From: Ichthyophis bannanicus
Taxonomy: Eukaryota > Chordata > Amphibia > Gymnophiona > Ichthyophiidae
Assembly: GCA_033557465.1 (NCBI GenBank)
Contig: CM066031.1
Location: forward strand, 1,229,623,312-1,229,687,311
DNA length: 64,000 nt
Direction of reading: 5' to 3'
The notes below the pieces were generated by a model, which was not told where the DNA came from, ran no database searches, and worked only from the letters and a program-made list of their open reading frames with translations. Below are positions 1 through 10,007 of the stretch, one piece after another (position 1 is the first letter of the stretch; every line of letters starts with the position of its first letter). The position numbers were made by a program, and so were the translations under genes.

Positions 1-165
1 CCGCTCCTTTAAACCATCTTCCTGTGTGCTGTGCTTTTCCCTTCAAATCAATGTGTTTATAACCCAAATTTTCTGTCATGATTGACAACCTTCAACATGT
101 AATCAAACCGCTATTGATCGCTGGAAGTAGCGGTATACAAATATATACTAAATAAATAAATAAAA
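1..165 (+). repeat. 3' tail of an L2-like LINE or a SINE sharing that tail
   Basis: The segment ends in an A-rich AAATAAATAAATAAA tract, preceded by a short self-complementary 'aaaccgct...agcggtatacaaatatat' block. The same pattern recurs at 33570-33705, 38846-38932, 45545-45620 (reverse) and 50220-50312. It is typical of the 3' ends of L2-like LINEs and of SINEs that borrow them. No coding portion is visible because the window begins inside the element. Confidence 0.45.
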
Positions 166-1058
166 TCATATCTTCTCATATATTGTAAACCATTACCTAA
201 AGAATAACCATGTTCTTACCTCCTGTAACCAATTCCACTGTCACTTATTTCTCAAAGAATACTACTTCTAGTACTCTCCCGCCGACGTATAGCTTGCTCT
301 CATAATCTAGAGATGCTGACGGCTGCAATATAAAAGACCCAATGTATCACAAATTCCCATAAACCTCATATATCAACCCATACACATTGTTGAAAGCCTT
401 AATTTAACAAACTCATGACACAACCACTCCATGGACATCACAGTAATCCTACAACCTGTCAGCTTACTAACTTACTCTAAGGGGGATCCATCGCTAAAAC
501 CATACAAACGAATCCATTGGAGAATCCTCCTATAACCACTTCTTTGCAGCAGTACACTTATTGTTCCACAACCTTCTTTCAATTTCTGAAGTTCTAACCT
601 TGTTGAAAAAAAAACGTACTAGCCGTGCCGCATCTTCTGCGAGTGACTAGAAGACGCTGTAAACCTAAAAACCGTCAACTTACTCATTCTTATGGGGATC
701 CATCGTTACAAGCACACAACATACCCAATGTGCTTGTAACGATGGATCCCCTTAAGAATGAGTCCATGGAGTGGATGTGTCATGTGTCCATGGAGTGGTT
801 GTGTCATGAGTTTGTTAGATTAAGGCTTTCAACAATGTGTATGGGTTGATATATGAGGTTTATGGGAATTTGTGATACATTGGGTCTTTTATATTGCAGC
901 CGTCAGCATCTCTAGATTATGAGAGCAAGCTATACGTCGGCGGGAGAGTACTAGAAGTAGTATTCTTTGAGAAATAAGTGACAGTGGAAATTGGTTACTA
1001 GAGGTAAGAACATGGTTATTCTTTAGGTAATGGTTTACAATATATGAGAAGATATGAT
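166..1058. repeat. Long inverted repeat (foldback), ~270-bp arms
   Basis: The left arm (about 168-437) is nearly the reverse complement of the right arm (about 786-1057). Both contain the block around 'gccgacgtatagcttgctctc' (282-302), which reappears inverted at 922-945. The ~350-bp spacer holds a second hairpin: 680-714 pairs with 729-763 around a 'ggggatccatcgttacaagc' core. A short tandem copy of 'tccatggagtgg' lies at 763-800. No flanking target duplication or transposase was found. It could be a foldback element, an inverted PLE 5' arrangement, or an inverted duplication. Confidence 0.7.
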
Positions 1059-1492
1059 GTGTCTCACGTTGGTTGTGCGCACGTATAAATCTGTTTGTGC
1101 GCATGGGTTCCCACTTCAATCCTGTTGCGCTTCTCCTTGGTTGACTTTTTTATTTAATGATGGTATAATAGTGGCCCTATCCGGTAAAAAAAGGTCCTCT
1201 GTTCTTTCATTATAGCAAATACGGTGTGGCAAGGTACAGATTATAGAACATACAGGTATGGTTTTCACATAATTATCTTTCAAGACTCTAGGTTATATTG
1301 TTTTTCACTCATTGATTCGTTTAATCATGTTTTAAGGTATTTGTACAGAGTTTTTATGCATATTTATGTTTATGGATTGTGTGTGCTTTATATATGCATA
1401 TTAATTTATTTATTTATGTTGCAATGGAGGATTTTATGCATGTGTATTTATTTATTTATCTAGTTTTATGCATGTATTTGTTATTTGCTGTA

Positions 1493-2100
1493 CAGTCAAA
1501 CCTCGGTTTTCATTATTAATCCGTTCTAAGAAGTCTGACTAAAACCGAAACGTACGAAAACCGAAGCAATATTTCCCATAGGAAATAATGTAAATTCAAT
1601 TAATCCGTTCCAGACACCCAGCTCCTGTCACTTCTCTCACCTGCCCGATCGCCCACAGGACAGCAAACACACAGAAATTGTACTGTACGGCACTGCAACA
1701 TCTCCTGCTTACATTGACAGCTACCCTGCTACCTCCGAGCCTGAGGGGGCGCTCCAGAGAACAGGCAGGCGGTGGAGAGATCGGGGCCTTCCTCTCTGTG
1801 CAATCCTTGGCTCTTGACTCTGACTCTTGCTCAGCTGACTTTCGCTTCAACACGCGATCGGTGAGTCCGGGGGGTAGTGCTGCCGGGACTGGGGAGGCAC
1901 ATGGAGGCTGGCAATTTGTCCACATTCCTGCCCTTGCCCATAGGAGGAGCAGCACCAGCCACTATTGGGACCATCAGCTGTTCAGTAACACAACGAAAAC
2001 CGAGGCAATATCCGATAACCGAGACAACATCTCAGTCAGAAAAGATGTCGAAAACCGAAACGTACGAAAACCGGGGCCAACGAAAACCGAGGTTTGACTG
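1493..2100. mobile_element. Non-autonomous Tc1/mariner-type DNA element (pogo/Tigger-like), 608 bp
   Basis: The terminal inverted repeat CAGTCAAACCTCGGTTTTC at the left is matched inverted at the right (...GGTTTGACTG). The element is flanked on both sides by TA (1491-1492 and 2101-2102), the target duplication expected of Tc1/mariner-superfamily transposases. Subterminal zones carry several copies of AAAACCGA and two copies of a block around the palindrome CGTACG (about 1550 and 2061). These could be transposase-binding iterons. The GC-richer interior encodes no transposase, so movement would need a partner in trans. Superfamily placement follows from TIR and TA; the subfamily is a guess. Confidence 0.8.
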
Positions 2101-2275
2101 TACTTTTATATGTATGTGCATTCTTTTACTGATCAAGTTATATTTATGTATTTATTTGATAATAGGTTATTTGCTATTTTTATGGTGCTTTTATGACTTA
2201 TTTTATTATTGTTTTTACCAATGGTTTTAATTATTATGGATGTTTTTAATATGTATTTATTTGTTTTGTAGCCAT

Positions 2276-2322
2276 AAGCCCCTGATGAAGACATAAGCGA
2301 AACACGGCCTGTGTCGGGCCTG
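2276..2322 (+). ncRNA. Hammerhead-ribozyme-like motif at a PLE 3' end
   Basis: Core CTGATGA (2282-2288), a short stem-II segment, then GAAA (2299-2302), a stem III of CAC/GTG closing a GGCCT loop, and the cleavage triplet GTC (2313-2315). Stem I can form from GCCC before the core and GGGC after the triplet. Compact hammerheads of this kind are known from Penelope-like retroelements. Stem II is very short, so activity (perhaps as a dimer) is inferred. The three sister motifs in this window support conservation. Confidence 0.6.
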
Positions 2323-2454
2323 GCGTTAAGAGTAAAATTGTTCCAAATAAAATAAATCCTTCCTTGCTATCCACGGTTTCTGACTGGGTTGTTGAGTGGC
2401 ACGTGGATTTGTGCTCTTTAGTTGGACAGTATCATTTGTTCTGACATGGATTAG

Positions 2455-2850
2455 CAACATTGGGTAATAGTGGGCTTGATGAGTCTCGGCAAACTCGCCA
2501 TATAAGTTTCCATCCATAAGCAAATATACATTGTTTTATCCTTCCCATTCTTATCCCCTTCTTACGCCCAAACTCTTGGCTCTTACCATCATCCTTTGTC
2601 CCAAGCACACTTAAATTGTGTTATGATTTTGCTAGCCACAACCTTTTCTAGTAGGCTATTCCAGGCATTCACCACCACCCTTTAAGAAGTTTTCTCATGT
2701 CACCTTTGAGTCTGCCTCATCACATTTCCTATCTTCACTAAACCTGCAAAATATTTCAATGTTTCTATCTTATCCCCTTTCCCCTTCTGTGCTCTTTCAA
2801 ATACATGTGGAGAGCTTTATTGCAGGCCTCTCCTTTTTGGGGTAGGGTTT
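2455..2850 (-). pseudogene. Degenerate CR1 LINE, ORF2 C-terminus and 3' region
   Basis: Read on the minus strand, this stretch encodes recognisable CR1-type C-terminal residues, such as an 'AWNSL'-like segment (NAWNSLLEKVVASK) followed by 'QFK'. In CR1 proteins these lie at the end of ORF2. The sequence then passes into an AT-rich 3' part containing 'ggatggaaacttatatgg', resembling CR1 3' UTRs. Reading frames are heavily broken. It is an old 5'-truncated copy; the only ORF over it (2326-2523) is not convincing. Confidence 0.5.
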
Positions 2851-3000
2851 TTCAAACCTGTCATGTTGACCGCAAAGTTGATCAGCTTTTAAGGATATCC
2901 ACAGTAAAAATGTGCGAATGCTAATTTGTATACACAGATAAGCAGATTCACAGTGAATATCCTGAAAAACCAACTGGCTGTGGGAGTCACCAGGCAGAGC
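2846..3000. repeat. Degenerate palindromic MITE, probably hAT-derived
   Basis: The segment begins 'gggtttttcaaacctgtc' and contains inverted blocks 'aaggatatccacagt' and 'cacagtgaatatcct' around a 'gctaatttgtatacaca' centre, then 'gaaaaaccaactggctgtggg'. This is the layout of a widespread vertebrate MITE type in which 'gaaaacctgactggctg' borders a palindrome. Termini are eroded and no target duplication is readable. Confidence 0.4.
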
Positions 3001-3944
3001 TAGGAAGACCTAGTTTAGGCTTACAGTTGCACTTTGGTAATAAATTAATAATATTTTGATTTCTTTTTTGCTAGCTTTTCCAAATCATGCTTGAGACACT
3101 TTATAGCTTTGTTAGTATTTGGCTATTTATTCTTCCTCTCAATGTTTTATAAATATATAGCCACTGGGAGGTTTCAATTTCCTGATGGGTCTCTCTTGCA
3201 TTTGCCTCATATGCATAAGTCTGAGCAGTAACCTGCTTTGTAGTGTAGTTCTGGGTTATTCAAGAGATGAGGAAAAGAATTTGCCAAGATCAATACTGCC
3301 TTCAGTCTATGGGGTCAGTTTTCCAAAGGTTTAGGTGCCAAAGTAACAAACATCAAGAGATGTAGAAAGAATTTTAATAGCAAAAGCATAAGGAAAATCA
3401 GAGGCTACGGAATGCCTCGCTGATTTGAGGGGGCCAAGCTCCATCTTGACTCTGCCCCAAGATGAACCCTAACTCCTCCCCTAGCCCCCCATGGTCTTCC
3501 CCTCCTATTCTGCCCATGGGGATTCAATTTCCCGCAGGGAATGGCTGCGATCATGGCAGACTCCTGTCTGCCCGCAGGAGATTGGATCTCTGTGACCAGG
3601 ACAGGAAGGTAGCTGCGATCGCAGCAAAGACTCATTCTGTCTGCTCGTGGGAGATCAGATCATGTATCAGGGCCAAAACAGCTAAGTAAATATGCCCCTT
3701 AATCTTCTGGTTTCCCCATTCTTGTTCCAACTTTTTCCCCATCTCCTTCTTGTCAAGGTTTTCTTTTCTGTCTGCCTATTTTCTGTCGTTCTCTTATTTC
3801 TCTTGTTCTACTTTAGTTCCTGCATGAAGTGGAATGAAAAACCAGAGCAATAACATTCCATTCTCTGCTTGCTTCACTTTCACCCATATACAGAGCTATG
3901 TCACTAGATGAGAGCAAACTCAAGGGCCTCAAAATGAATCTTCT
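3001..3944. other. Unassigned stretch
   Basis: No coding or repeat assignment could be made. The sequence at 3400-3690 is GC-richer, with a pair of related blocks ('cccgcagggaatggctgcgatc' and the 'cccgcaggagattggatctc' region), suggesting a small old repeat. The short open frames here show no family features. Confidence 0.3.
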
Positions 3945-4220
3945 TCTACTACTACTACTACTACTATTGAGCATTTGTATGGCGCTATAAGTTGTACGCA
4001 GCGCTGCACAGACAAATAAGAGACAGTCCCTGCTCATCAGAGCTTACAATCTAGTGAAGACAAACACAGAAGGTGTAGGCAGGGATAAGCAAGAGAAGGA
4101 AAAAGGAGATCAGGAGAGTCAAGATCCAAAAGCAGCAGCGAAGAGGTGAGTTTTCAGCCTGGATATGAAGAGGGTTAGGGAGGGTGCCTGGCGTACAGAC
4201 ACAGATAGTTTGTTCCAAAC

Positions 4221-6047
4221 CTACAATGCAGCAAGGTGAAAGGAGCGAAGTCTGGAGTTAGCAGTAGAAGAGAAGGGCACAGATAGGAGCAGTTTGCTGG
4301 AAGAGCGGAGTTCCCGAGGGGAGTTGTAAGGAGAGATAAGAGAAGAAAGGTAGTGAGGAGCTGCAGAGTGAATGCATTTATAGGTCAGAAGGAGAAGCTT
4401 GAACTGGATGCGGAAATGGATAGGGAGCCAATGAAGTGACTTGAGAAGAGGAGTAATATGGGCATGACGAGTCTGGCAGAAGATTAACCGTGCAGCAGAG
4501 TGATGAACAGATTGAAGGGGAGGGAGATGATTCAAAGGGAGACCAGCAAGGACTAGGTTACAGTAGTCAAGACGGGAGATGATTAAGCAGTGGCTAAGCG
4601 TTTTAGTAGTGTGTTCAGAAAGGAAGGGGCAGATTTTGCTGATGTTATAGAGAAAGAAATGGCAGGTCTTAGCTATCGTATGGATGTGTGTGGAGAAAGA
4701 GAGAGAGGAGTCAAAGACAACCCCCAGATTGCGGGCTGAGGAAACAGGAAGGAGTACAGAGTTATCCACAGAGACTGAGAAAGGAGAAAGAGGAGGGGAG
4801 GTTTTAGGGGGAAGGATGAGAAGCTCAGTCTTGGCTATGTTCAATTTCAAGTGGCGGTGAGACATCCAGGCAGCAATGTCAGAAAGGCAGGCAGAGATCC
4901 GGGTCTGGATTGCCGGAGAGATTTCAGGTGTAGAGAGGTGGATCTGGGAGTCATCAGCATACATATGATACTGAAAGCCATGGGAAGAGATAAGCGCACC
5001 AAGGGACTGGGTATCGAGAGAGAAAAGGAGCGGACCCAGGACAGATCCTTGGGGTACACCAACTGGGAGGGGGGTAGCAAAGGAGGAGGAGCCACCAGAA
5101 CACACACGAAAAGAGCGATGAGAGAGATAGGAGGAGAACCAGGATAGTACAGAGCCCCTAAATCCAAGTGAGGACAGGGTATCGAGGAGAAGGTTGTGGT
5201 CAACAGTGTCAAAATCAGCAGAGAGGTCAAGAAGGATGAGGACAGAGTAAAGTCCCTTGGATTTTGCCAGGAACAAGTCACTGGAGACTTTGGCAGGAGC
5301 CATTTCAGTAGAGTGTAAAGGACGAAAGCCAGATTATAAGGGATCCAGGAGGGCGTGAGAAGAGAGGAAGTCAGGGCAGCAGCAGTGAACCGCACGTTCA
5401 AGTAGTTTAGAAATGAAGGGAAGGAGAGAGATGGGTGGATAATTAGGACAGGAGGGATCAAGTGAGGGTTTCTTGAGGAGAGGTGTGACCACAGCATGTT
5501 TGAAGTCTGCAGAGACTGTTGCGGTGGAGAGCGATAGGTTGAGAATATGAGAGATGGAAGGGACAACGGTGGAGGAGATGGGGCTTAGGAAACGGGTGGG
5601 GATAGGATCAGAGGAACAGGTGGTGAGTTTGGAGGAAGAAAGAAGTTGTGTAGTTTCCTCTTCAGAGATCACAGGAAAGGAAGAGAGGGTAGCAGAGGTG
5701 GGGGGGGGGGGGGGAGTTGGGAGTGAAGAGGGGGAGGAGGGGCAGTAGCTGACTTTGTGGGGAATTGGAGGGTGATCTTGCGGATTTTGTCATGGAAATA
5801 GTCAGCCAGGGTTTGGGCAGAAAGGGAGGGAGGGATCAGAGACAGAGGCACCTTGAGGAGAGAGTTGAGAGTAGTAAAGAGATGGTGAGGATTAGAGGCA
5901 AGAGAGTTAGTCAGATGGACACAGTAGTCTTGTTTGGCAACAGCTATGGCTGACTGAAAAAAAGCAAGCATGAATTTGAAGTGTAGAAGGTCTGCAGGGT
6001 AGCGGGATTTGAGCCAAGCGCGCTCCACAGAACGGGCACAGGAACGT
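4221..6047 (-). pseudogene. L2-like ORF2, reverse transcriptase and C-terminal part
   Basis: From high to low coordinate the frames give an RT N-terminal region (LSAQTLADYFHDKI), 'VVTPLLKKPSLDP', the finger/palm segment '[13 protein letters not shown]', the [13 protein letters not shown] block, the catalytic YADDS box, and the LINE C-terminal signature '[17 protein letters not shown]'. RT would copy element RNA at a nicked target. The frame is broken by a stop near 5335 (LLDPL*), by a frameshift around 5670, and by a run of 15 G at 5700-5714 inside a proline-coding stretch. The catalytic aspartates remain, but the protein as a whole cannot be made. Confidence 0.85.
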
Positions 6048-7210
6048 ACATAAGATATGCCATACTGGGTCAGACCAAGGTCCATCAAGCCCAGTATCCT
6101 GTTTCCAACAGTGATCAATCTAGGTCATACGCACCTAGCAGTTTCCCCAAAAGACACAGGTTCCACAATGCTTGTAATGGGTCAAGCAGTGATATCCTGG
6201 GTCCCTTTTTAATAATGGTTTATGGACCTTCCCTCCAAGAACTTATCCAAACCTTTTTTATACCCTGCTACACAAAAAGCTTTTACTACATCCTCCAGTA
6301 AGAAATTCCAGAGTTTGATTACAAGTTGAGTGAAAAAATATTTTCTCTTATTAGTCTTAAAGAGTTTACCTTGTAGCTTCATTGCTTGTCCCTAGTCTTC
6401 CTATATTCTGATAATGTAAAAAATCGATCTACATTTACCTGTTCCACTCCATTCAATAATTTATAGACTTCTATCATATCTCCCCTCAGCCGTCTCTTTT
6501 CCAGGTTAAAGAGCCTAACCTTTTTAGCCTTTCTTCATAGGGCTATCCTTCCATCCCCCTTACCATTTTGGTGACTCTTCTCAGAACCTTTTCTAATAAT
6601 GCTATATCCTTTTTAAGATACGGTGACCAGAATTGCACACAATATTGAAGGTGTGGTCGCACCATGGAATGATACAGAGGCATTATAATATCCTTTGTTT
6701 TATTTTCCCTTCCTTTCCTTATGATACCTAGCATTCTATTTGCTCTCTTGGCCGCCGCTGCACACTGGGCGGAGGGTTTTAACATGTTATCCACAATGAC
6801 GCCTAAATCTTTTTCCTGGGTGGTAGTTCCTAATGTGGAACCTTGCATCTTGTAACCATAATTTGGGTTGTTCTTCCCTAGGTGCATAACTTTGCACTTG
6901 TCCACATTAAATTTCATCTGCCATTTCGATACCCAGTCTTCCAATTTATTAAGATCCTCTTGCAAATTTCCACAATCCTCATGGGTTTTAACAACTTTAA
7001 ATAGTGTTGTGTCATCTGCAAATTTGATAACCTCACTCGTTATTCCCTTTTCCAGGTCATTTTATGAATATGTCAAAAAGCAGCAGGCCCAGCACAGATA
7101 CCTGGGGTACACCACTATTCACCTTTCTCCATTGGGAAAATTGGCCATTTAACCCTACCCTCTGCTTTCTATCTTTTAACCTGTTCCTGATCCACAATAG
7201 TACACTGCCT
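6048..7210 (-). mobile_element. CR1 LINE, 5'-truncated, nested in L2-like copy A
   Basis: The minus strand carries the CR1 RT segment 'VGLNGQFSQWRKVNSGVPQ' (here QVSVLG instead of QGSVLG), then FNVDKCKVMHLGKNNPNY and 'MVRPHLQYCVQFWSPY', all typical CR1 ORF2 blocks. The 3' UTR contains 'gccatactgggtcagacc' and ends at 6048 in a TTATG-type repeat, as CR1 elements do. A piece of RT around the YADD box is shifted out of frame. It interrupts the L2-like ORF2 between an STTRYLR segment and an ARSVERAW segment. No clear target duplication was seen, as is usual for CR1. Confidence 0.85.
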
Positions 7211-8870
7211 CGTAGATAGCGGGTAGTGGATGAAAGCCAGGGCTGAGGTGCAGAACGTCTTACAGGACGTGACATGGGCATCCAGAGCCGAGGAGAATGC
7301 AGCATTATAGGAAGTTACTGCCTCGTCAACAGACTTGGATGACATAGTGGCAGAAAGAGATGAAGTAATAGTGGAAGAGAGAGCCAAGGTATCAATAGCA
7401 AGAAGATTTCTAAATAGGTTGGAGGAGAAAGGACGAGGCTGAGGCAGCGGGTAATGAAGATTAAAGCTTAAGAGTTGATAGATAAAGGAAGAGCTGAGCT
7501 ATAGAAGTTCGAGGGTAAGCAACTAGAGAAAAATATCACATCCAGGCAGTGGCCATGCTGATAAGTGGGGCCAGTGGAACAAAGTTGGAGGTCAAACGAG
7601 GAGGTAAGGGAGAGGAGTTTTAAAGCATAAGCAGCAGAGGGGTTATCAACATGAATGTTAAAATCCCCAAGAATAAGAGTGGGGGAAGAGGAATCCAGAA
7701 AGAAGGAAAGCCACGAGTCGAAGTCAGTGAGGAAGGTAGAAGGAGACTTGTCAGGAGGTCGATAGATAACAGCTACCCAAAGAGGAAGTGGAGTGAAAAG
7801 GCAAATGGAGTGGACTTCAAAAGAGAGAAAGGAGTGAGACTGAGGCAGCAGGAGGGGTTGGAATTGACAAGAGGGAGAAAGTAGAAGTCCAACACCACCA
7901 CCACGGCCAGTGGTATGAGGAGTGTGGGAGAACTGATAGCCCCCATTGCAGAGAGCAGCAGTAGATGCGGTATCATCTGGGAAGAGCCAGGTCTCAGTTA
8001 GGGCAAGAAGATGTAGAGCAGGGGTCACCAACCTGCGGCCCGCGGGCCGCATGCGGCCCACGAGGTCCCTTCGTGCGGCCCGCGAGGCTCTACCCTGGTT
8101 AACATTACGTGCGGCCCGCCAAGGATTCCCGCCATTGTATCCACGCGCTCGCAGCTCACCGACGACCACCTGCAAGCGTCCCTTCTCCTGTCAGTGTCAT
8201 CTGTGAAGCCGGACTTTAAGCGTTTGTCTGCTAGCATGAATCATCAGCCATCTCATTAAATTCAATAAAGGTGATCAGCCATTGTTTTCATAATTTTGCG
8301 TTTGTTGTTTTTTTTCGCAGGGGCGGGGAGAAGGGGGGTGCGGCCCGCGAGGCTCCTGGTAGTCGGCTGTGCGGCCCGCGGCCCTCTGGAGGTTGGTGAC
8401 CCCAGATGTAGAGCATTAGAGATAAAGAGAACATGAGTAAAAGCAAGTTTATTAGAGACAGAGTGTGCGTTCCACAAGGCACATGAGAAAGGGAGAGTGG
8501 AAGGGGAAAGGAGAGGGATATAGATAAGATTAGACATGTTGCTTGAAGATCTCTTCTCAGAGTGAGGCAGAAATCTATGGGGGCCAGGATTGGGGTTGAT
8601 ATCTCTGGATGAGAGGAGTAGCAGAGTACAGGGTAGAGAGGAGACAGTACGGCGGAAACGAGGGTGAGGTTGCCTTAGAGAGAGAGGAGATGGTTGAATG
8701 AGAGGGAGAACGCAATGAAGCTCAAGAGCTGATGATCGGTTAGAAGACAAAGTGGAGGGAGAAGTGAGGATGGTCAAGGGTGGATAAGGAGGGAAGGAGT
8801 GAAGGTGCTGGTAGGAGGGGAAACAGTTAGGGAGTATGAAGAAAAGGAGGACAATGTGATGTGGAGCCAT
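7211..8870 (-). pseudogene. L2-like ORF2 N-terminal part: 2A-like motif and EEP endonuclease
   Basis: From the Met at 8870 a hydrophobic N-terminus leads to LLLLSSRDINPNPGP (DINPNPGP at 8580-8603), resembling a 2A ribosome-skipping motif with the usual Glu replaced. The endonuclease follows: CALWNAHSVSNKL, then after the hAT insertion LALTETWLFPDD, GRGGGVGLLL, VIYRPP and LGDFNIH. These are the EEP nuclease blocks with the catalytic Glu (TETW) and Asp/Asn (GDFN). The enzyme would nick target DNA for target-primed reverse transcription. The hAT insertion at 8019-8405 and a stop near 7468 break it. Confidence 0.8.
8019..8405. mobile_element. Non-autonomous hAT element, 387 bp, 8-bp TSD
   Basis: The left end is CAGGGGTCACCAACC and the right end GGTTGGTGACCCCAG, inverted repeats with one mismatch. 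Perfect 8-bp target duplications ATGTAGAG flank it at 8011-8018 and 8406-8413. TIR, TSD length and repeated 'gcggcccgcg' blocks match the hAT-Charlie type. It lies exactly between LHL and LALTETW of the L2-like endonuclease, so the pre-insertion frame can be read across. No transposase is encoded. Confidence 0.92.
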
Positions 8871-8884
8871 AGAAGAGGAACAGA

Positions 8885-9075
8885 GAGGAGCTATGCAGCG
8901 TATGTTATCTTACAAACAATTAGGTAGCAATGGAGGGTACAGGCTGTGCAGCATATGTTATTTTTACAAGCAGTGAAGTAGCAATGAGGTAGCAATGGAT
9001 CCTACAAGCTATGCAGCATATGTTATTTTTACAAGCAACGAGGTAGCAATGGAGTCTACAGGCTGTGCAGCATAT
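8885..9075. repeat. Tandem ~60-bp monomers, possible LINE 5' UTR (first part)
   Basis: Units of about 60 bp containing 'cagcatatgttatttttaca' and 'gaggtagcaatggatcctacag' repeat several times here. They continue after the nested L2-like copy, at 10008-10090. They lie immediately upstream of the ORF2 start of copy A (minus strand), where monomeric 5' UTR promoters occur in some LINEs. Promoter function is inferred from position only. Confidence 0.6.
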
Positions 9076-10007
9076 TTATTTATTTATTTAATGCTTATAT
9101 ATTGCGCTCTTTAAAATCAGTGCGGTTTACAGATAACATTTTGTGGAAAGCAGGAAGAGCCTGCTTTGCACTTACATAGAACAGGGAATACTACTTGGGT
9201 TAATAATCATGGGGAGGTAAATACAGGCTATATGTAAGCTATATACAGGCTATATACAGTGTGGGCGGAGAATCGCTGAATGGCAATGGTAACAAAGGTT
9301 TCCTTGTGAGCTATGTACAGGGATGTGAATTGGGTGGTGCTTTTTCAGGTAGGGATGTGTTGTTAGCCTGGGCATAGTGCAGGAGGAAAAGGTGGTGCTT
9401 TAGTGCTTTTCTAAATTGAGCGAGGTCGGTGATCATGCGGATGGAAACTGGGAGCTCGTTCCAGCAGGTAGGGGCATAGAACATGAACGCTCTGTTTTTT
9501 GTTACCTGAGTGCATTTGGTTACTTCACTGGGGGTTATATGTGTGTTAGTGGCAGAGGACCTTCTTGCTCTGGAGGTGGGGGTGGGGTGGATAAGGTTTG
9601 TCAAGGAGCGGGAGGTTATTTTGTTAATGGCTTTGAAAGTCAAGAGAGCAACTTTGTAGATGAGTCAGGAGTAGATTGGTAGCCAGTGGAGGTCCTTTAG
9701 GATTGTAGTAATGTGCTCTCTTCTAGAGGCCCCGTATAGGAATAGGGCAGCGGCATTCATAGCTAACTGTAGGGGGTTGAGTGTGTTCTTGGGGAGTCTA
9801 TGAAGGATCACATTAGCGTAGTCAAAGTGGGTGGTTACTAGCGCTTGGATGACTGTCCGGAAGTCCTCTGGTTGCAGTAAGGGTCGGAGATGTCGAATTG
9901 TCTTCATCTTGTGGTAGACTTTCTTGACAGTGTTACTTTTGTGGGTTCTGAGGTCGAGGTGCTGGTCCAGTGTGACTCCCAGGTAGCGGATGGTGGGGCG
10001 GCTCGGG
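9076..10007 (-). mobile_element. L2-like LINE (AATAAA-tail subfamily), 3' fragment, with 7-bp TSD
   Basis: The minus strand encodes RT C-terminal residues: SRPTIRYLGVTLDQHLDL, 'ILKDLHWLPIYS', then after a frame break ATNTHITPSEVTKCTQVTK, FYAPTCWNELPVSIRM and HHLFLLHYAQ. The 3' UTR runs to a (TTTA)n tail at 9076-9090. AGCATAT is duplicated at 9069-9075 and 10008-10014, marking the target site inside the ~60-bp monomer array. The same subfamily is present at 29090-29858, 49785-50312 and 57480-62053. Confidence 0.85.

Larger units (their letters stand above)
1059..2450 (+). mobile_element. Penelope-like element 3' region, interrupted by a DNA element
   Basis: AT-rich non-coding DNA rich in 'tttatgtatttattta' runs leads to a hammerhead-like motif at 2276-2322, followed by an AATAAA-containing tail. 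The same order (AT-rich stretch, motif, AATAAA, unique tail) is seen on the minus strand at 36745-38078 and on the plus strand at 62060-63620, the latter apparently downstream of a PLE reading frame. No coding part survives here. The 608-bp element at 1493-2100 splits the region. Assignment rests on the motif and on similarity to the other copies. Confidence 0.5.
3945..8890 (-). mobile_element. L2-like LINE (copy A), nearly full-length, with two nested insertions
   Basis: On the minus strand this copy reads: start of ORF2 (8870), an endonuclease of the EEP type, a reverse transcriptase (RT), a C-terminal segment, a 3' UTR, and a (TAG)n tail at 3945-3965. A hAT element (8019-8405) and a CR1 (6048-7210) sit inside the coding part. 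The same family recurs at 21009-22310 (minus) and 47250-50625 (plus). Upstream, 8890-11110 consists of tandem monomers that may be its 5' UTR. L2-clade placement rests on the protein motifs; CR1-group relatives are the alternative. Confidence 0.85.

Noticed and set aside
1596..2097. Open frames of 119-139 codons
   Set aside because: They fall within the TA-flanked MITE and run into its TIR; no transposase motifs.
3405..3689. Overlapping frames on both strands
   Set aside because: Short, GC-driven, with no splice or start signals and no recognised domain.
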